From contig NW_022985169.1 in assembly GCF_010093535.1 (NCBI RefSeq), positions 611,444 to 650,543 on the forward strand: DNA of 39,100 bases. Reading direction: 5' to 3'. The translations under genes and the position numbers were made by a program. Each line of letters opens with the position of its first letter. The stretch's first letter is position 1. This document shows, piece by piece, positions 1 to 11,788 of the stretch. Origin of the DNA: Lindgomyces ingoldianus (lineage: Eukaryota; Ascomycota; Dothideomycetes; Pleosporales; Lindgomycetaceae). The notes beneath the pieces were generated by a model. The model searched no databases. It was given only the letters and a program-made list of their open reading frames with translations, and had not been told where the DNA came from.

Positions 1-126
1 ATGCTGCAAAATGCTGCAAAATGCAGCAATTTGCAGCAACATACTGTTCGAGCTTATTGCTCGTACTATGTAGCAGCTTTCGTCAAACGTTCCTCCTGTC
101 TTGACAGTAGGTGCGCATATCTGACA
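1..126 (-). repeat. Partial Copia-family LTR, minus orientation
   Basis: Read on the minus strand from 126 to 1, this is the first 126 bases of the same LTR family seen complete at 3371-3712. It starts TGTCAGATATGCGC, carries the CTGTCAAGACAGGAGGAACG block and reaches the TTGCAGCA-type minisatellite. It is cut by the window edge. Its outer end abuts 127 directly, inside the GAG-pre-integrase coding part of another Copia element, so it is a later insertion into that element. Two positions (agaTatg, aacgTttg) match the LTR at 39037-39100 rather than the one at 3371. Confidence 0.85.
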
Positions 127-3100
127 CTATGCAACCTAGTCTTGTTCTGCCTACTGCAACAGAAAGGAATCTAGTAGGACACACAAGCAGAGCTAACTAC
201 TTTAAAGGCCCTAAATAGGATAATAATTAGAGATTTTACAGAGATTTATAGCTAATAAGTGTTAGAGTACTATTTACTATAAAAAGGCTTATATTATACA
301 CACATAATTAACACAAGAACTAAACATAGTCTATAAAAGGCATTAGTAGAGCTATAGCATAAGCGTTTAGGACACTCTAGACTAGCTACACTTTAACACC
401 TTATACAGTAAGCTAAGGGGGTGTAAATTAAAGAAATTATAACAGTCTAATATAACTTATGTAGTAGAGCTAAGATATAATAATAAATTAGCTATGCACT
501 GCAAATTAGTAATAGTAGACTTAGTAAAAGACTGTTAATTAATTTCTATGCATATAAAGCATAAAGCATTATAAAAAAGTAGAGTTAAATGCTAATTACT
601 AATAAGTATTCTAGCCTCTAGTAAGACCTTTACTTTAAAGATAATAAGCCTGCTAAATTAATTATTAAAGCTTTTATAATTTTTATTCTCTTTTTAAAGA
701 ACTATTATAACATTACTATAAAAGTTATTAAAGCTAATAATAAGATTATAATAGTAAAACTAGAGGTAAAACGCTAGCTAGCATTGCATAGAATAACTGT
801 TAAGCCTTTAGCACTAAATACATAAGCCTAGAACAGAGGAGCTAAACACTTAAAAAGTGTAAATAAGAAGAAGTTACAGGCTATGCAACTAGATGCTAAC
901 CTACTATAAGATGTATAGCTATACATTACTAAAGCTAGCGTATACCTATATAATTAGACGCTAAACTATGCTAATAACTAAAAGACACTATATAAGATCT
1001 TCTTTATATAAGTAGCTTTAAATAATAAAGTTATTATGTTAATTTAAAAGCTAAGCTTTACATATCTAAAAGCTTATAGCTACAAAGCATTTATAATAAC
1101 TAATAACACACATTAGAATAAATCTAAGCTACAGAGGCTAGACCTAAAGGCGTAGATTAGATATCTAGTTAGGTACTAATTATTAAACATCTACTATGTA
1201 TAAATACTACTGCTAGCAAAAGTAATTTATACATGTAATGTTATCTTTAATAAACACTTAATTTTTAGTAGTAAGCCTAAAGACCTAATAGATAACTTTA
1301 TGTATAACATAGTAAAGAAAATTACTACATATATTAGAATAATTAAGCTTTTAATACTTAGTTATTAGCTAAAGATAAAGTTGTTCTATAAAAATAACAC
1401 TATAGATAATACATTAAATTTTAATAAAGTAGACTTACTAAGCTACTATTAAGAAAGAAAGATTAGAGATAACTATCTATCTTCTCTAAATACTCTACTA
1501 CCTGCAGCATTACTTATGTAGTTAATAGCTAGAGCAGCACTAAAGCTAAGCTAAATAAAGTTGTTAAAGACTATACTATAAGCTACAGCTTTTATAGCTA
1601 GCATAAAATCTAGAAGTGTAAGAAAGCATAGTAGTAAGACACTAGATAAAGTAGCATTAATAAAGATGCTATTTAAAAGAAAAACACCTTATAAAAGCTA
1701 GCTGCTACTTCTACTATTAACTTAAAAGTAACTAGAGGAGCACCTTTTACATAAGATGTTTAAGGTAGCAGAAAAAACGCACCTAGACAGTTATTAAATA
1801 ATAAAATCCTAGATAGAGGTCTAGACAAAGCTAATTAAGGCAGCTAGACAGCAGATTCTAGATTGTATGTAGGTGTACACCTACAAGCTTAACAAGCACT
1901 ATAGATTACAAAGATGTAAGGCGTAACTAGTAGTCTATAGTAATTAATAGAGAAACATTACTATATAAGATACCTACACTGCCACTCTAGTAGAACGCTT
2001 ATTTTAAATACTAATAGTAATATCTGCATGCTTTAACCTAGAGCTTAAATAATACAACATAACTAACACATTTATACATGCAGCAATTAACTGTAATATC
2101 TACATGCAGATGCTAAGAGGCTATTAGAAACTAGGTATAATACTAAAGCTTTAAAAAGCACTATATAGCCTATAAATTTTTTCTCTACTTTAGTAACACT
2201 ATTTTATAATAACTTTTAAAGGCCTTAGGTTCTTAGCTATTCTACATAAACCCTACTACATAACTAAAGCTAGAATATTTGTCTTTTTCTATGTAAACAA
2301 CTTTATTATTGCGTACAAGAAAGGCTCTAAAGCAGATGCACAGCGTGTAGTAGACTAGTTACAAGAGAAGTATACCCTAATAAGAGGTAAAGACTTATAA
2401 TAGTTCTTAAGAGTTAAGATTATTAAAGATTAACAGTAACAAATAATTTAGCTGTTATAAGCATTATATATTAATAAGATAGCTAGGCTAGCTAATAGAA
2501 AGGACCTGCAGCACACTACACCTATAAGTAAGATTAAACTTATGCTGTAATCTAGTTTTATAACTTTATTAGAAGTAAATTAATATTAGCAGAAGATTAG
2601 ATCTTTGCTTTTTACAGCAGTTACTATAAAACTAGACATTGCCTTTACTATATTACACCTTGTACAGTTTCTTACAAATCCTGCATCTAACTATTAGGAT
2701 GCAGCTAATTAAGTTATCCTGTACCTACATGCGACACAGACGTACGCACTCTAATTAGAAGGAGAAGACTACTTTATAGTAGCAAGTAATATGTTATTTG
2801 CAGATAATACACTAGATAAAAAGAGCTTTTAGGGCTATGTTATTTAACTATTTAGTAGATAGATTGCATAGTAAGTAAACAAATAAGATATAGTTACAAC
2901 ATTAATAACAGAAGCAGAATTACTTGCACTATTCTAAGTTGCTAAGGAAGCTATGTTTACAAGAATGCTTCTTAATAAACTATAGATTAAGATGCCTAAT
3001 TTAACTATTATAATTTAGTGCAACAACAAGCAGATAATCTAACTAGTAAACAAAGAGATATCTTAACTTTAAACTAAGCTCTAACATGTTAACATCTATA

Positions 3101-3370
3101 ACCACTGGCTCTAACAGGAAGTCTCTTAACAAACGATTAAGGTTGTCTATGTCCCCTCTAGCAAGATGCTTGCGGACAGACTCACTAAAGCGCTTCTAGC
3201 TAGCAAATGGCCAAGCTTTCTTTAGCAAATTCGGCTAGTTAACGTCAGGGAGAGGATAGTCAGTCAGGAAGCGGATATGGAAGAGATTGAAGCAAGAATG
3301 GAAGCCCTAGAAGCATACTAAGGTTGCGCAATCGGGAACCAGCTTGAAGCATGTCCAAGCTGAGGGGGTG
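127..3370 (+). mobile_element. RIP-degraded Copia retrotransposon, 3' two-thirds
   Basis: This is the internal region of a Ty1/Copia element from GAG-pre-integrase through RNase H, read on the plus strand with many in-frame TAG/TAA codons where CAG, CAA or TGG would be expected. A pre-integrase signature (HKRLGH...TL) is at about 355-390. A reverse-transcriptase block follows around 2030-2480; its catalytic YVDD motif now reads YVNN (2290-2301), as G-to-A RIP would produce. The RNase H / C-terminal motif MLADRLTKAL is at about 3166-3195. A polypurine tract (GAGGGGG, 3362-3368) lies just before the 3' LTR. The 5' LTR, gag and protease are missing because another LTR is inserted at 126/127. It cannot encode protein. 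Confidence 0.9.
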
Positions 3371-3712
3371 TGTCAGATTTGCGCACCTACTGTCAAGACA
3401 GGAGGAACGCTTGACGAAAGCTGCTACATAGTACGAGCAATAAGCTCGAACAGTAAATTGCAGCAAATTGCAGCATGTTGCAGCAGTTTGCAGCAAATTG
3501 CAGAAAATTGCAGCATGTTGCAAGCTGGCCGCGCATAGGGCAAGTGCGCGAGGGACTCGGATCGGCAAAACAAAAAGCCGAGCAACACGAGTAGAGCAGA
3601 AAAAAGGATCGATAAATCAACACAATCAATACAAATCAATCAATCATCCATACATCACATCCAAACCCATCATTCATCTCAGGAAGCCCAGAAACAGTGC
3701 TTCAATCTGACA
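3371..3712 (+). repeat. Copia 3' LTR, 342 bp
   Basis: The LTR begins TGTCAGATT and ends AATCTGACA, a perfect 9-bp terminal inverted repeat, and follows the polypurine tract by 2 bp. It contains a run of about 10-11-base TTGCAGCA-type minisatellite units at about 3455-3522. It is much less RIP-altered than the internal region. Several short ORFs on both strands fall inside it and are not genes. Related partial copies are at 1-126, about 36006-36155, 38961-39036 and 39037-39100. Confidence 0.92.
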
Positions 3713-3779
3713 CCAGGCCGCGACGCTGCTGCTGCGTACAGACAGTAAACATAAAAGTAGAAAAGTATCTACGTAAGTA

Positions 3780-4450
3780 CATATTATATAAATAAATAGA
3801 TTAGGCAGAATAGCTACTAATAGCATAATTTACTATTAATACTACAGAATTAGCTACTACTAAAGAAACCCTGTATAAAGCTAATTTTAGATACTCTTTA
3901 TAATACAAGCTTTAAGGCTTACAACTAATAGACTCTTTAAAAGCTATAAACTGCACAACTAGACTTCTAGAACTGCATTAGAAACTTACTAGAGAAGCAT
4001 AGTTAGCTTAAGAAGCTATAGAAAAGATAGTAAACTAGAAAAAAAAACTAGCACTAGAAATACACCTTAATAATTATGTGTATTTAAATATAAAAAATTT
4101 TAAAACACTAAGACTCTCTAGGAAGCTAGCTAAGAAATGTATAAAACTATACTAAGTTATCTAAACACACTCTAGCATTTATAAACTTAAACTACTAAAG
4201 GAAATGTAGATACACCCTTAGTTCTACATCTCTAAGCTTAAACTTACGCTTAAGATTATTCTACTTGCAACTACTAGATAAAAAAAAGAAGAAAAGAAGT
4301 ATAAAGTAAAAAGGATTTTAGACTATAAAGGAAATAAGTACCTAGTAAAATAGAAAGAATAGCCTACTAGTAAAAACACCTAAGAACCTATTAAGAACCT
4401 GTTAAACACTTCTTAGGCTTTTTATAAATACCTAGAGTCTCTTCTAAATA
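3780..4450 (+). mobile_element. RIP-degraded Gypsy element: integrase C-terminus and chromodomain
   Basis: Reading through stop codons on the plus strand gives the tail of a Ty3/Gypsy polyprotein. An SRKLAKK-type integrase C-terminal segment is near 4110-4140, and an IHPQFYISKLK-like motif near 4205-4245 resembles the IHPVFHVSLLK of Gypsy integrases. A chromodomain follows: an ILDYKG segment near 4315, then a KYLVKWKG-like stretch and a NTWEPxxNL-like stretch to about 4410, with W codons changed to stops. Reverse transcriptase and protease are not visible here. The stops at CAA, CAG and TGG positions point to RIP. Confidence 0.8.
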
Positions 4451-5156
4451 AAACTACTCTAGAGAAAGCTCTCTAGACTAAAAAACACTATTATTAGTTA
4501 AAACTATAGCAGCATTAGCTAGCTGCAATGTAGGAAGCCTACAACTCTTTAATATAGGTTAAGGAGGAGAAAGACTAGCTGCTTTTGCCTTAAGCGCTTT
4601 AAGCTTATCTAGTAATAAAAAGTCTTCTTTTAAATACTTTACCCTTTAATCCTCTAACACTTTTAACTGCTTTTAGGCTCTCTTCTAATAAGCATTAAAG
4701 GACTTTAAACGCGCAAGGGACTCTTACTGCTTTTTTAAAAACTCTTCCTTTTTACGCATCTTATTCTCTTAGACTGCCTTTAGCTTAGCTAGCAGCCTTT
4801 TACGCTCCTGCTCTAAATAATCTTAAGCTGCGTTAGACATAAAAGCGTTACAGTAACTACTCTTTTATACACACTCTACACACTTATCTAATAACAAGGA
4901 CATTATATAAAAGAACTTGCTTAAGTAACAAGCACTGTAAGGACGCATCTTTGTATAATAAAAAGGATTAAAGTAAGTAATAGTACAAAGGCGACAAATA
5001 GCAGCAGAAGAATAAGAAGCCTAGTAAGACATAGTTAAAAAGGTTTAACATAGGACCTACCTTTAAAAAAGAGAACGCACTAGCTAAAAAGAAAATCTAA
5101 CACTTACAGCAGAAAAAACATAACAGCAAGGACGCTAACTAGAAGAGAAGCCTGCG
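4451..5156. other. AT-rich tract downstream of the Gypsy fragment
   Basis: This is RIP-like AT-rich sequence with no recognisable coding motif. It probably holds the 3' untranslated part of the Gypsy element and ends in a purine-rich stretch (agaagagaag, 5141-5150) that could be a polypurine tract for the LTR-like block that follows. Confidence 0.4.
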
Positions 5157-5753
5157 TGTTACAGCTAATAGTTAGACTATAATAACCTAACTAGCTGTCC
5201 CACACAGCCTAAACAACGTTAGATAGAAGACGCTTAGCCCCACGCTAAGCAAATCACGTGACAGGACAGATAAGAAATAGCTCTAGCTTTTAGACAAAAG
5301 CCTAGCAGAGTGCACTATCTAATAAGCTATGCAGGCTTGCAGGCTTGAAGGCTATGCAGGTTAGACAGCATGCAAGCATGCAAGCATGCAGAGCATGCAA
5401 ACCCTATGTATATAGTCTTAACTACAACTATAGTTAGAAGGTTATAATTACTATTTAGTCTTTACCTACTTAATAGACTAAAAGGCATTAAAACCTTTAC
5501 AAAGAGGACATTACTGCCTTATATATCTTACACTATATATACCTCTATTCCTATCCTTACAGATTAGGTTTGCTAGCTCCCTATACAGCTGCTAGGTTAA
5601 ACTACAACCTGCCTTCTCTACCTACGCCATCCCCACACTCTGCTTGACAGACTGTACACCTGATCTAGCTAAGTTCTACCCCCTTGCCGCTAACACCACT
5701 TTAGGCCGTCGTACTCCCGAAAACACCATTTCACCGGAGTAAGGATTGTAACA
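5157..5753 (+). repeat. Probable Gypsy LTR, about 597 bp
   Basis: The block starts TGTTACAG and ends ATTGTAACA. Both are close to the TGTTACRAT / ATCGTAACA ends seen at 6417 and 7004/7266, allowing for C-to-T change. It holds a CACTATATATACC promoter-like stretch (about 5528) and short GCATGCAA repeats at 5370-5400. It lies downstream of a plus-strand Gypsy pol tail with a purine stretch just before it, which fits a 3' LTR. Exact ends are uncertain, and no second identical copy is in the window to prove them. Confidence 0.5.
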
Positions 5754-6416
5754 TAGTTCTGTAAATAGCTGTTAAGGCATTTTTAAAGAGTTTAACACTA
5801 CTAAATATTTCTTTTGTTTTAGGGGTAAGTGTTATGCTATTGGCTCTAAAGTCTATCTAGTTGTCTGTGTAAGGCTAGAACTATATTATAGAGGGGCCTT
5901 CTAAGTGTAGTCCTATCTAAGATATTATTTCTGCATTAGTTTAAAATGCTTCTTTATTATACTGCATATAAAAGTAGCATTTAGTAAAAAAGGGTTAGAG
6001 ATCCTTTACTAATCTTTTAAAAGGCTTTAGAGGGGCTAGTCTTAAAGTTTTCTTAGCTATAATGCTTACTTTCTTAGTTAAAATGTTCTAAAGTTTAGCT
6101 AGCTCTACCTATAACGCGTAGATCTAGTGCGCTAAGCTAGTAGCTTATTAAAAGTTTATAGGTAATAAAGTGTTGTTAAATTCTGCTACTTTCTAATAAA
6201 GATTTTTAACTTTTTTTTAAAAAGTTTGCTAGTTTATTAATTTTATTACTAATCTATTAAAGTTTCTTAATGTTGTCCTAAATTATGTTAATTTATTCTA
6301 CTAAGACAGCTTTACTTTAAGTAGGAATTTCTATAGATTCTAATAAGGCTAAGTAGGCTATATTAGAGTCTAAATTATGTTAAGTAGTTATACTTTTTAG
6401 AGGGGGTAGTGTTTAA
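5754..6416 (+). mobile_element. Internal part of an unidentified LTR element
   Basis: This AT-rich, RIP-like sequence ends in a polypurine tract (agaggggg, 6399-6406) placed just before an LTR-like start at 6417. It is therefore read as the 3' internal end of an LTR retrotransposon. I did not recognise a conserved protein motif in any frame. Confidence 0.4.
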
Positions 6417-7266
6417 TGTTACAATCCTTGCTTTGTAAAAGCACTTAGGTTAATAGTATTCCTAGGGGGAGGTAGGACAGATAGTAGGGGCTAACGGCAG
6501 GGTGTACAGTCCTACGTAAAGGCTAATAGGCTACTAGAGAGGTAGAGGGAGACCAGATTGTGGTTTGCCCTATGTGCGGCAGTATAGTGGCCGGGTTAAA
6601 CAGTCCTGTTAGACAGGGTTAGAGGTATATATAGTGCAAGATATATAAATAGTATTACAGCTTATTAGAAAGCTAAATGCTACTTAGTTTATATAAAGAA
6701 TAAACTAAATGTTAAACACACCTTCTAAGGGTTGTTTAATATAGAAACTATATACATATATAAGAGGTGCTAAGATAAGCAGGACAAGTTTATACAAGCC
6801 TGCTAAAAAGAGCTCTATAAGCTCTTTTAGACTTGTTAGACTTGTGGCCTGTTTCTCTACTAGACAACGCACTCCTCCATTACCGCGGGCAGCGGTGCTG
6901 CTTCCTTGTCCTCCAATTGGTTCACAAGCGAACCCTGCTCCAACCTAGCTAGGCTGTGGAGCACTGCTGGTGGGGTTACGCTGGTCCAACCGTAGATCGT
7001 AACAGCAATCTACTTAATACCCTTCTTTATTAAAGCGCTAATAGCACTCTGTATCTATCTATTGCAGAGTACTAAAGTAACACTATACTTACATCTTTTC
7101 TACCCTTCCTTTCTAACCCTGTCCTAGGCTCTCCGGGACTGTACACCCCGCCTCCTATTGGACTCAGGCAAGGAACACTCCCACTTCCCCCCCCCTCCTT
7201 CCCTTACGGGTCGTAACTGTAGCGTCACGTGACCACGTCGCGTCGAGCAGGTGAGATATCGTAACA
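6417..7266 (+). repeat. LTR-like block with two possible 3' ends
   Basis: It starts TGTTACAATCC directly after a polypurine tract. The palindromic end ATCGTAACA occurs twice, at 6996-7004 and at 7258-7266, so it is either one LTR of 588 or 850 bp or two adjoining LTR pieces. A TATATATAGTGCAAGATATATA stretch near 6625 is the reverse complement of the promoter-like stretch near 5520. The distal part (about 6880-7266) has near-normal GC content and is little changed by RIP. Confidence 0.5.
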
Positions 7267-9950
7267 CAGACCTTAAAACTAACGTATAAGACTTAAAAAT
7301 ATTAATAGATTTAGATATAGTATAGTTTTCTTACTTATATATAATAACTAAGCTATTTACACTACATTATGCTGTATAAATATTATTATTTTTTATAGCA
7401 TAAGTTTTATCCCTTCTTTAGTCTTTTCTTTTGTTGTATAACATAAGTACACTACCTCTAAAATACTGCTTAGAAATAGGAGAGCTTTATTTTTAGCATC
7501 TTTTTTTATTTGCTTTTTGTTTAGCTTATTATACTTTTCTTTAGCTATTACCTAGTACATAAAAAGTAAAGAATAAAAATGTTATTATTCTAAATAATAC
7601 TCTAAACGCTAAAAAGGCTGTCTTTATTCTATCTGCTAAAGCTATAAGTTATATAATTACAGAAAGTGCATAATAATAATTAATCTAAAAGACTGCCTAA
7701 GCTACAGCTTACTAGTCTTCTAGCTTTCTAGTTCTTCTACATGTCTACCTTATACAATATAAGATTATTAATAAAGGTACCTAGATAAGAAACAGGTTTA
7801 TAGACTATAATATTTTTTATACATATTATACTCTTTCTATCTTTTCTAAATAAATAAAAAAATAAAAAAGATTTAACTCTAGATCTTAAACGCTATAATT
7901 AAGAGGCCTAGTAACCTACTTAAAACACACCTTTTTCTAAAGATTGTACAAAATAATGTAAACAACATCTCTAATAATCCTCTATACATTACTGTAAACA
8001 TTAGGAAAAATAGCGTTATAGATCTTCTAAAGAGTGCTAGTAAGCTCTGTATAATAAAAGAGCTTTTAGAAGGTAGATTTTTTAAGAAAATTAACTTTAA
8101 GACAACTATAATATACCTTATGCTTAAGCAGCACCTAGACAAGCAGTTATTATGCAGTAGAAATCTAGAATTATCTTCTATTAAAATAGAATTACACTTA
8201 AAAAAAGCTGCTAAAAAAAAAAGTGTAAAAAAAGACTTCTTATAAATTAAATAGAAGTTAAAAACGCTAAAGCTACAACACTATGTAAAGAAAAAGCCCT
8301 TATATAAAAAAAAGCGTGTAATATCCTAGGTATTAGATATCTAAAAAGCTTACTCTGTTAAACTTCTAAATCTTAACATTATAGATAAGAAAAATTTAGT
8401 ACTGTACAAACTTTACTTAAAGCGTTAGAAGACAGACATTATATAAGATTAAATTACTTTTTTACCCTTCTCTAGCTTACACATAGTCTTTTATAATTTC
8501 TTATTATTATATTACTACTAGTTATTTTCTATACTTTTCTATAGCGTTAAACAAGATATTATTATACAATAGGCATCTCTCTTAAATATGTAAATATTAA
8601 ACATTTACTGTTACTACTTATAGTATCTTATAGTGCAGTAAGGCCTTATCTAACTATTTACACCTACTACATAAGCGCTTTTTGTTATTGTACAGTAAGC
8701 TAAGCGTTTAGGCAGAGTAGTTAGAAGCATAGAGTAGAGTATTTACTTAGAATGCATTACAGGAAAAGTACTGCTTATATAAGTATATATAGACTACTCT
8801 TTCTTAACCTTTTCTTTTTTATTCTTCTTTAACTCTACATATAACAACTTAAGGTAACATCTCTTTCTGTAAGATTCCTTTACTATATAATTAGTGTTAA
8901 GCCTTACTTCTTACTAAATATAGCTAAATATGTCTTTTAACAACGTCTTTTTTAACAACTAAACTATTAGCCCTCTTTTAGCTTCTATAACAAGCTATGT
9001 TTAAGCCTATGCAGCTATCTTTGCCTAAGCAGATGCCTGCTTTTAAATAAACGCCCTTATAAATGTTTAAATCCTTATTCCTGCTTTTAGCAGTACTAAT
9101 CTTCCTTCTATAACTTTTCTACGCTAGGGCATGTAGTATAAAAAGGTTAACATCTTTAATCTAGTTATTACTTAGTACCTCTTATAGGTCTTCTGCTTTA
9201 CTGTATAAACTTTTTTCTTTATAATAATTTAAAGTATATGCTTACTTTCTTTTAAAGCGTAGAAATTACCTAGGCTACTAATTTTTTTATCTGCATATTT
9301 AGCTTTTTTTTATATAACGCCCTTAATACTTTTTTTATTACCTGCTGTAGTACTATCTTAGCTAATTAAATTCTTTCCTAGCGCTAGAGCTACCTTAAAG
9401 CTATTATTATCTATACTTATAGTAGCTATAACTAGGTTCCTTGCTAGCGTTACTAGGCTGCGTACAATTGTACAGGCAACTTCCTCTACTATGCAGGATG
9501 TATTTCTCTCTATACTTAGTAGCAAGGTGCTTACTTAAACTGCGTTTATAACAATTATAGTAATACCTGCAGTTTAAAGGGCAATAACAGTAAGCTTTTA
9601 TACAATAACTACTAGAAGAAGTTAGACAAGAATAAGAGGGATAAGGATAAGAATAAATAAGAGAGTAAGTATCTAAAAGATAAGAAGTTAGGCTGTTTAA
9701 CCTAGTCTAGCAACACTTTTATTAGCTTTAATTAATTAGGAGATGTCCTCTGTCCTTGTACAGAGTAGCTTCTCTTCTTTTATATGTATTTCCTCTGTCC
9801 TTAAACAGTAGGATACCCTCCTATATAGCCTACATTAGCCTTGCAAGATAGGATTAATAATATTTTTTACTTATATTTATATATTACTATTATACAATGT
9901 AATATTTATTACCCTAATTGCTATACGCTGCTTAATAAGCGCCTGCGATA
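7267..9950. mobile_element. Unidentified RIP-degraded repeat
   Basis: About 2.7 kb of very AT-rich, TpA-rich sequence with stops in every frame. The base pattern matches the identifiable RIP-altered elements nearby. Reading through stops gives lysine/leucine-rich stretches but no motif I can assign. An 87-codon minus-strand ORF at 7879-8142 is compositional and is not called. The block ends near 9950, where GC content returns to normal. Confidence 0.6.
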
Positions 9951-11788
9951 CATAGTAGTGGTGTTTTCGCGATTTTCGTTTGAGTTTTGTCCCCTCACCC
10001 GCTTATCGTCCGCCGTACCCGTGTGACCGACGAACCCGTGGAGTACGTTAACGATTTTTGCAAAAGCGTCCTAGTTCTGGACCACGTTAGATCCACGGAA
10101 CTTGTGCGGATGACGTGTCATTATCTCCGCATAGCATCGCAAGGCTGAATCCCATGGATTGGGAAATGGTTAAGTCCGAAATTACATGGACGCCTGGGCT
10201 TAAAACGTCGTAGAGCTTGTATTGATGTCCAGGGAGGAAATATGCGGGGACGACATTAGGTCATTGCCCCGCTCCAGCCTCCTCGGACCCTCAAGCAGTC
10301 GTCGAGGAAGAACAAGTGAGTCGGTTAGAAAACTTTGAAGCTGGCTGTACCAACGTTTGCATGGATGAGGTTGTCCAACAACCCTGGCTTGTCTTCTTCT
10401 GCTGTCATCTGCCGCCTTCTGTGGCCAAAACGGGGTCTGCCTAACTAGGGCCCTAAACAAGCCCCACTCAGGTGAGCCCGGACATACCAACGTAATGGAA
10501 TATGGATGATCCAAGGCTTTCACAGCGCCTTGTGGTGCATGATGAGCTTTGATATGGTCTGCAGCCAATTGAAGTTAACAAAGCACCCAGCAAGCTTCCA
10601 CGAGTATAGCACAAGTTGGTACTGCGCCACATCAATCAGCATAAGAGCAGTGCTCAACGAAGTACTTATAGCGGTTCATGCCCATAAACCAAAATCATTC
10701 TTTCACCATCATCCCAAATTCCTCAGAGAAAGCATATTATCACTCAGTTAGGCCATTGTTTCAACCATGAAGTTCCCAGAAACCAATCAAGAAGAGCCTC
10801 TGTCTGCATACATGGCGGAAAAGCCGAAACCAAATCCATCATTCACACACCGCGGCCCTCTGGACGACGTATAAAGGATGTAACTTAACTTATATACAGA
10901 CGAAAGAAAGAGCTTTTAGAGGTATTTCTGGGCCACCTATTATTAGGAGGGTTCTTGTTTAGGAACCTAAATGAGCTATTTTAGCGCCAATGCTATTTAT
11001 AGCATAGTTCCCATTATTGGTCTCTTAGAGTGATACACATTGCTCTTACCATGGTTTGAAGACCCCGAAGAGGTACACTCGACAGGCAGTGAATGAGGGT
11101 AGATCTCGTAAAAGAGATTTAATTTAATTAATATCCGTTCCTGAATCGCAAGACGCACCCTATCGAGAGGCAAAGCATAGTTACATCCAGATTAATGAAG
11201 AATCTCTTAACTTTTGAGTGCGCTGAATTGCTCGCTTCAATATAAAGATTCTAGGAAGCCCGCTTACAGCCCTACGATGATCCGGTTGCGCTCTGACGTC
11301 CCTCCCTGCGTAACACCAAACCCTCCGTGCCGTAAAAATCTTTCAAGTTGTGCAATTTATTTCCTGAGACCGCTGTTAATTGAATTGTAACCATTGCGTC
11401 TGAGTTCTCTAGGTTCTTCCTCCTAACTAGAACGAGACCTTGAGGACCAAGAAACATGCCATAGCGAAGCGGTGAAGCTTATGTTGGGGGCACAGACAAA
11501 GATTCGAAATATCAAGAATTTGATAATGGAATACAAGTGATTCCATGGGGAGCCGTCGACATGGCTCTTGGAAAAATCGGTCTTGAACTTGCTACAGCCA
11601 TGCAAGAAGAAAACCGCACATTGGACAGCAGGAATGGCAAAGGAGGGGAATTACCTTTCAACTACGAGGGGAGGAAGCCAGCTCCCATCATTCCCGGATT
11701 TTCGGGGTGCTGCCTAAAGCGCCAAGCGTGGCGGATGTATAGTGTTGCTTCTAGAGGTTGTTGTATCAATTAAACCATGATATAGCGT
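9951..11788. other. Normal-GC stretch without a supported gene
   Basis: GC content is normal, but only short overlapping ORFs are present (for example 10200-10568 minus, 10506-10751 plus, 11537-11773 plus). None shows a family motif, signal peptide or convincing splice-joined extension. A diverged repeat copy lies at about 10880-11010. Gene remnants are possible. Confidence 0.5.
10880..11010. repeat. Diverged dispersed repeat, copy A
   Basis: This segment aligns with 13195-13315. Shared landmarks in the same order are ATATA-AGGCGAAAGAA-like, ACCTATTATT, a GGTYCTTGTTT-like stretch, GAMCT, TTATTTTAG and CATTTATA-ACTTTAGTTC-like. The copies differ by substitutions and short gaps, as expected for an old non-coding mobile remnant. 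Its family is not recognised. Confidence 0.55.

Noticed and set aside
3260..3710. Several ORFs in the 3371-3712 region on both strands
   Set aside because: They lie inside the LTR and its minisatellite.
5360..5410. GCATGCAA repeats as a CRISPR-like array
   Set aside because: Very short, without spacers, in a fungal LTR-like block.
7879..8142. 87-codon minus-strand ORF
   Set aside because: Lies in a RIP-degraded AT-rich tract, has compositionally biased residues and no motif.
10200..10751. Opposing ORFs of 122 and 81 codons
   Set aside because: They overlap on opposite strands, neither has a family signature, and no splice-joined extension improves either.
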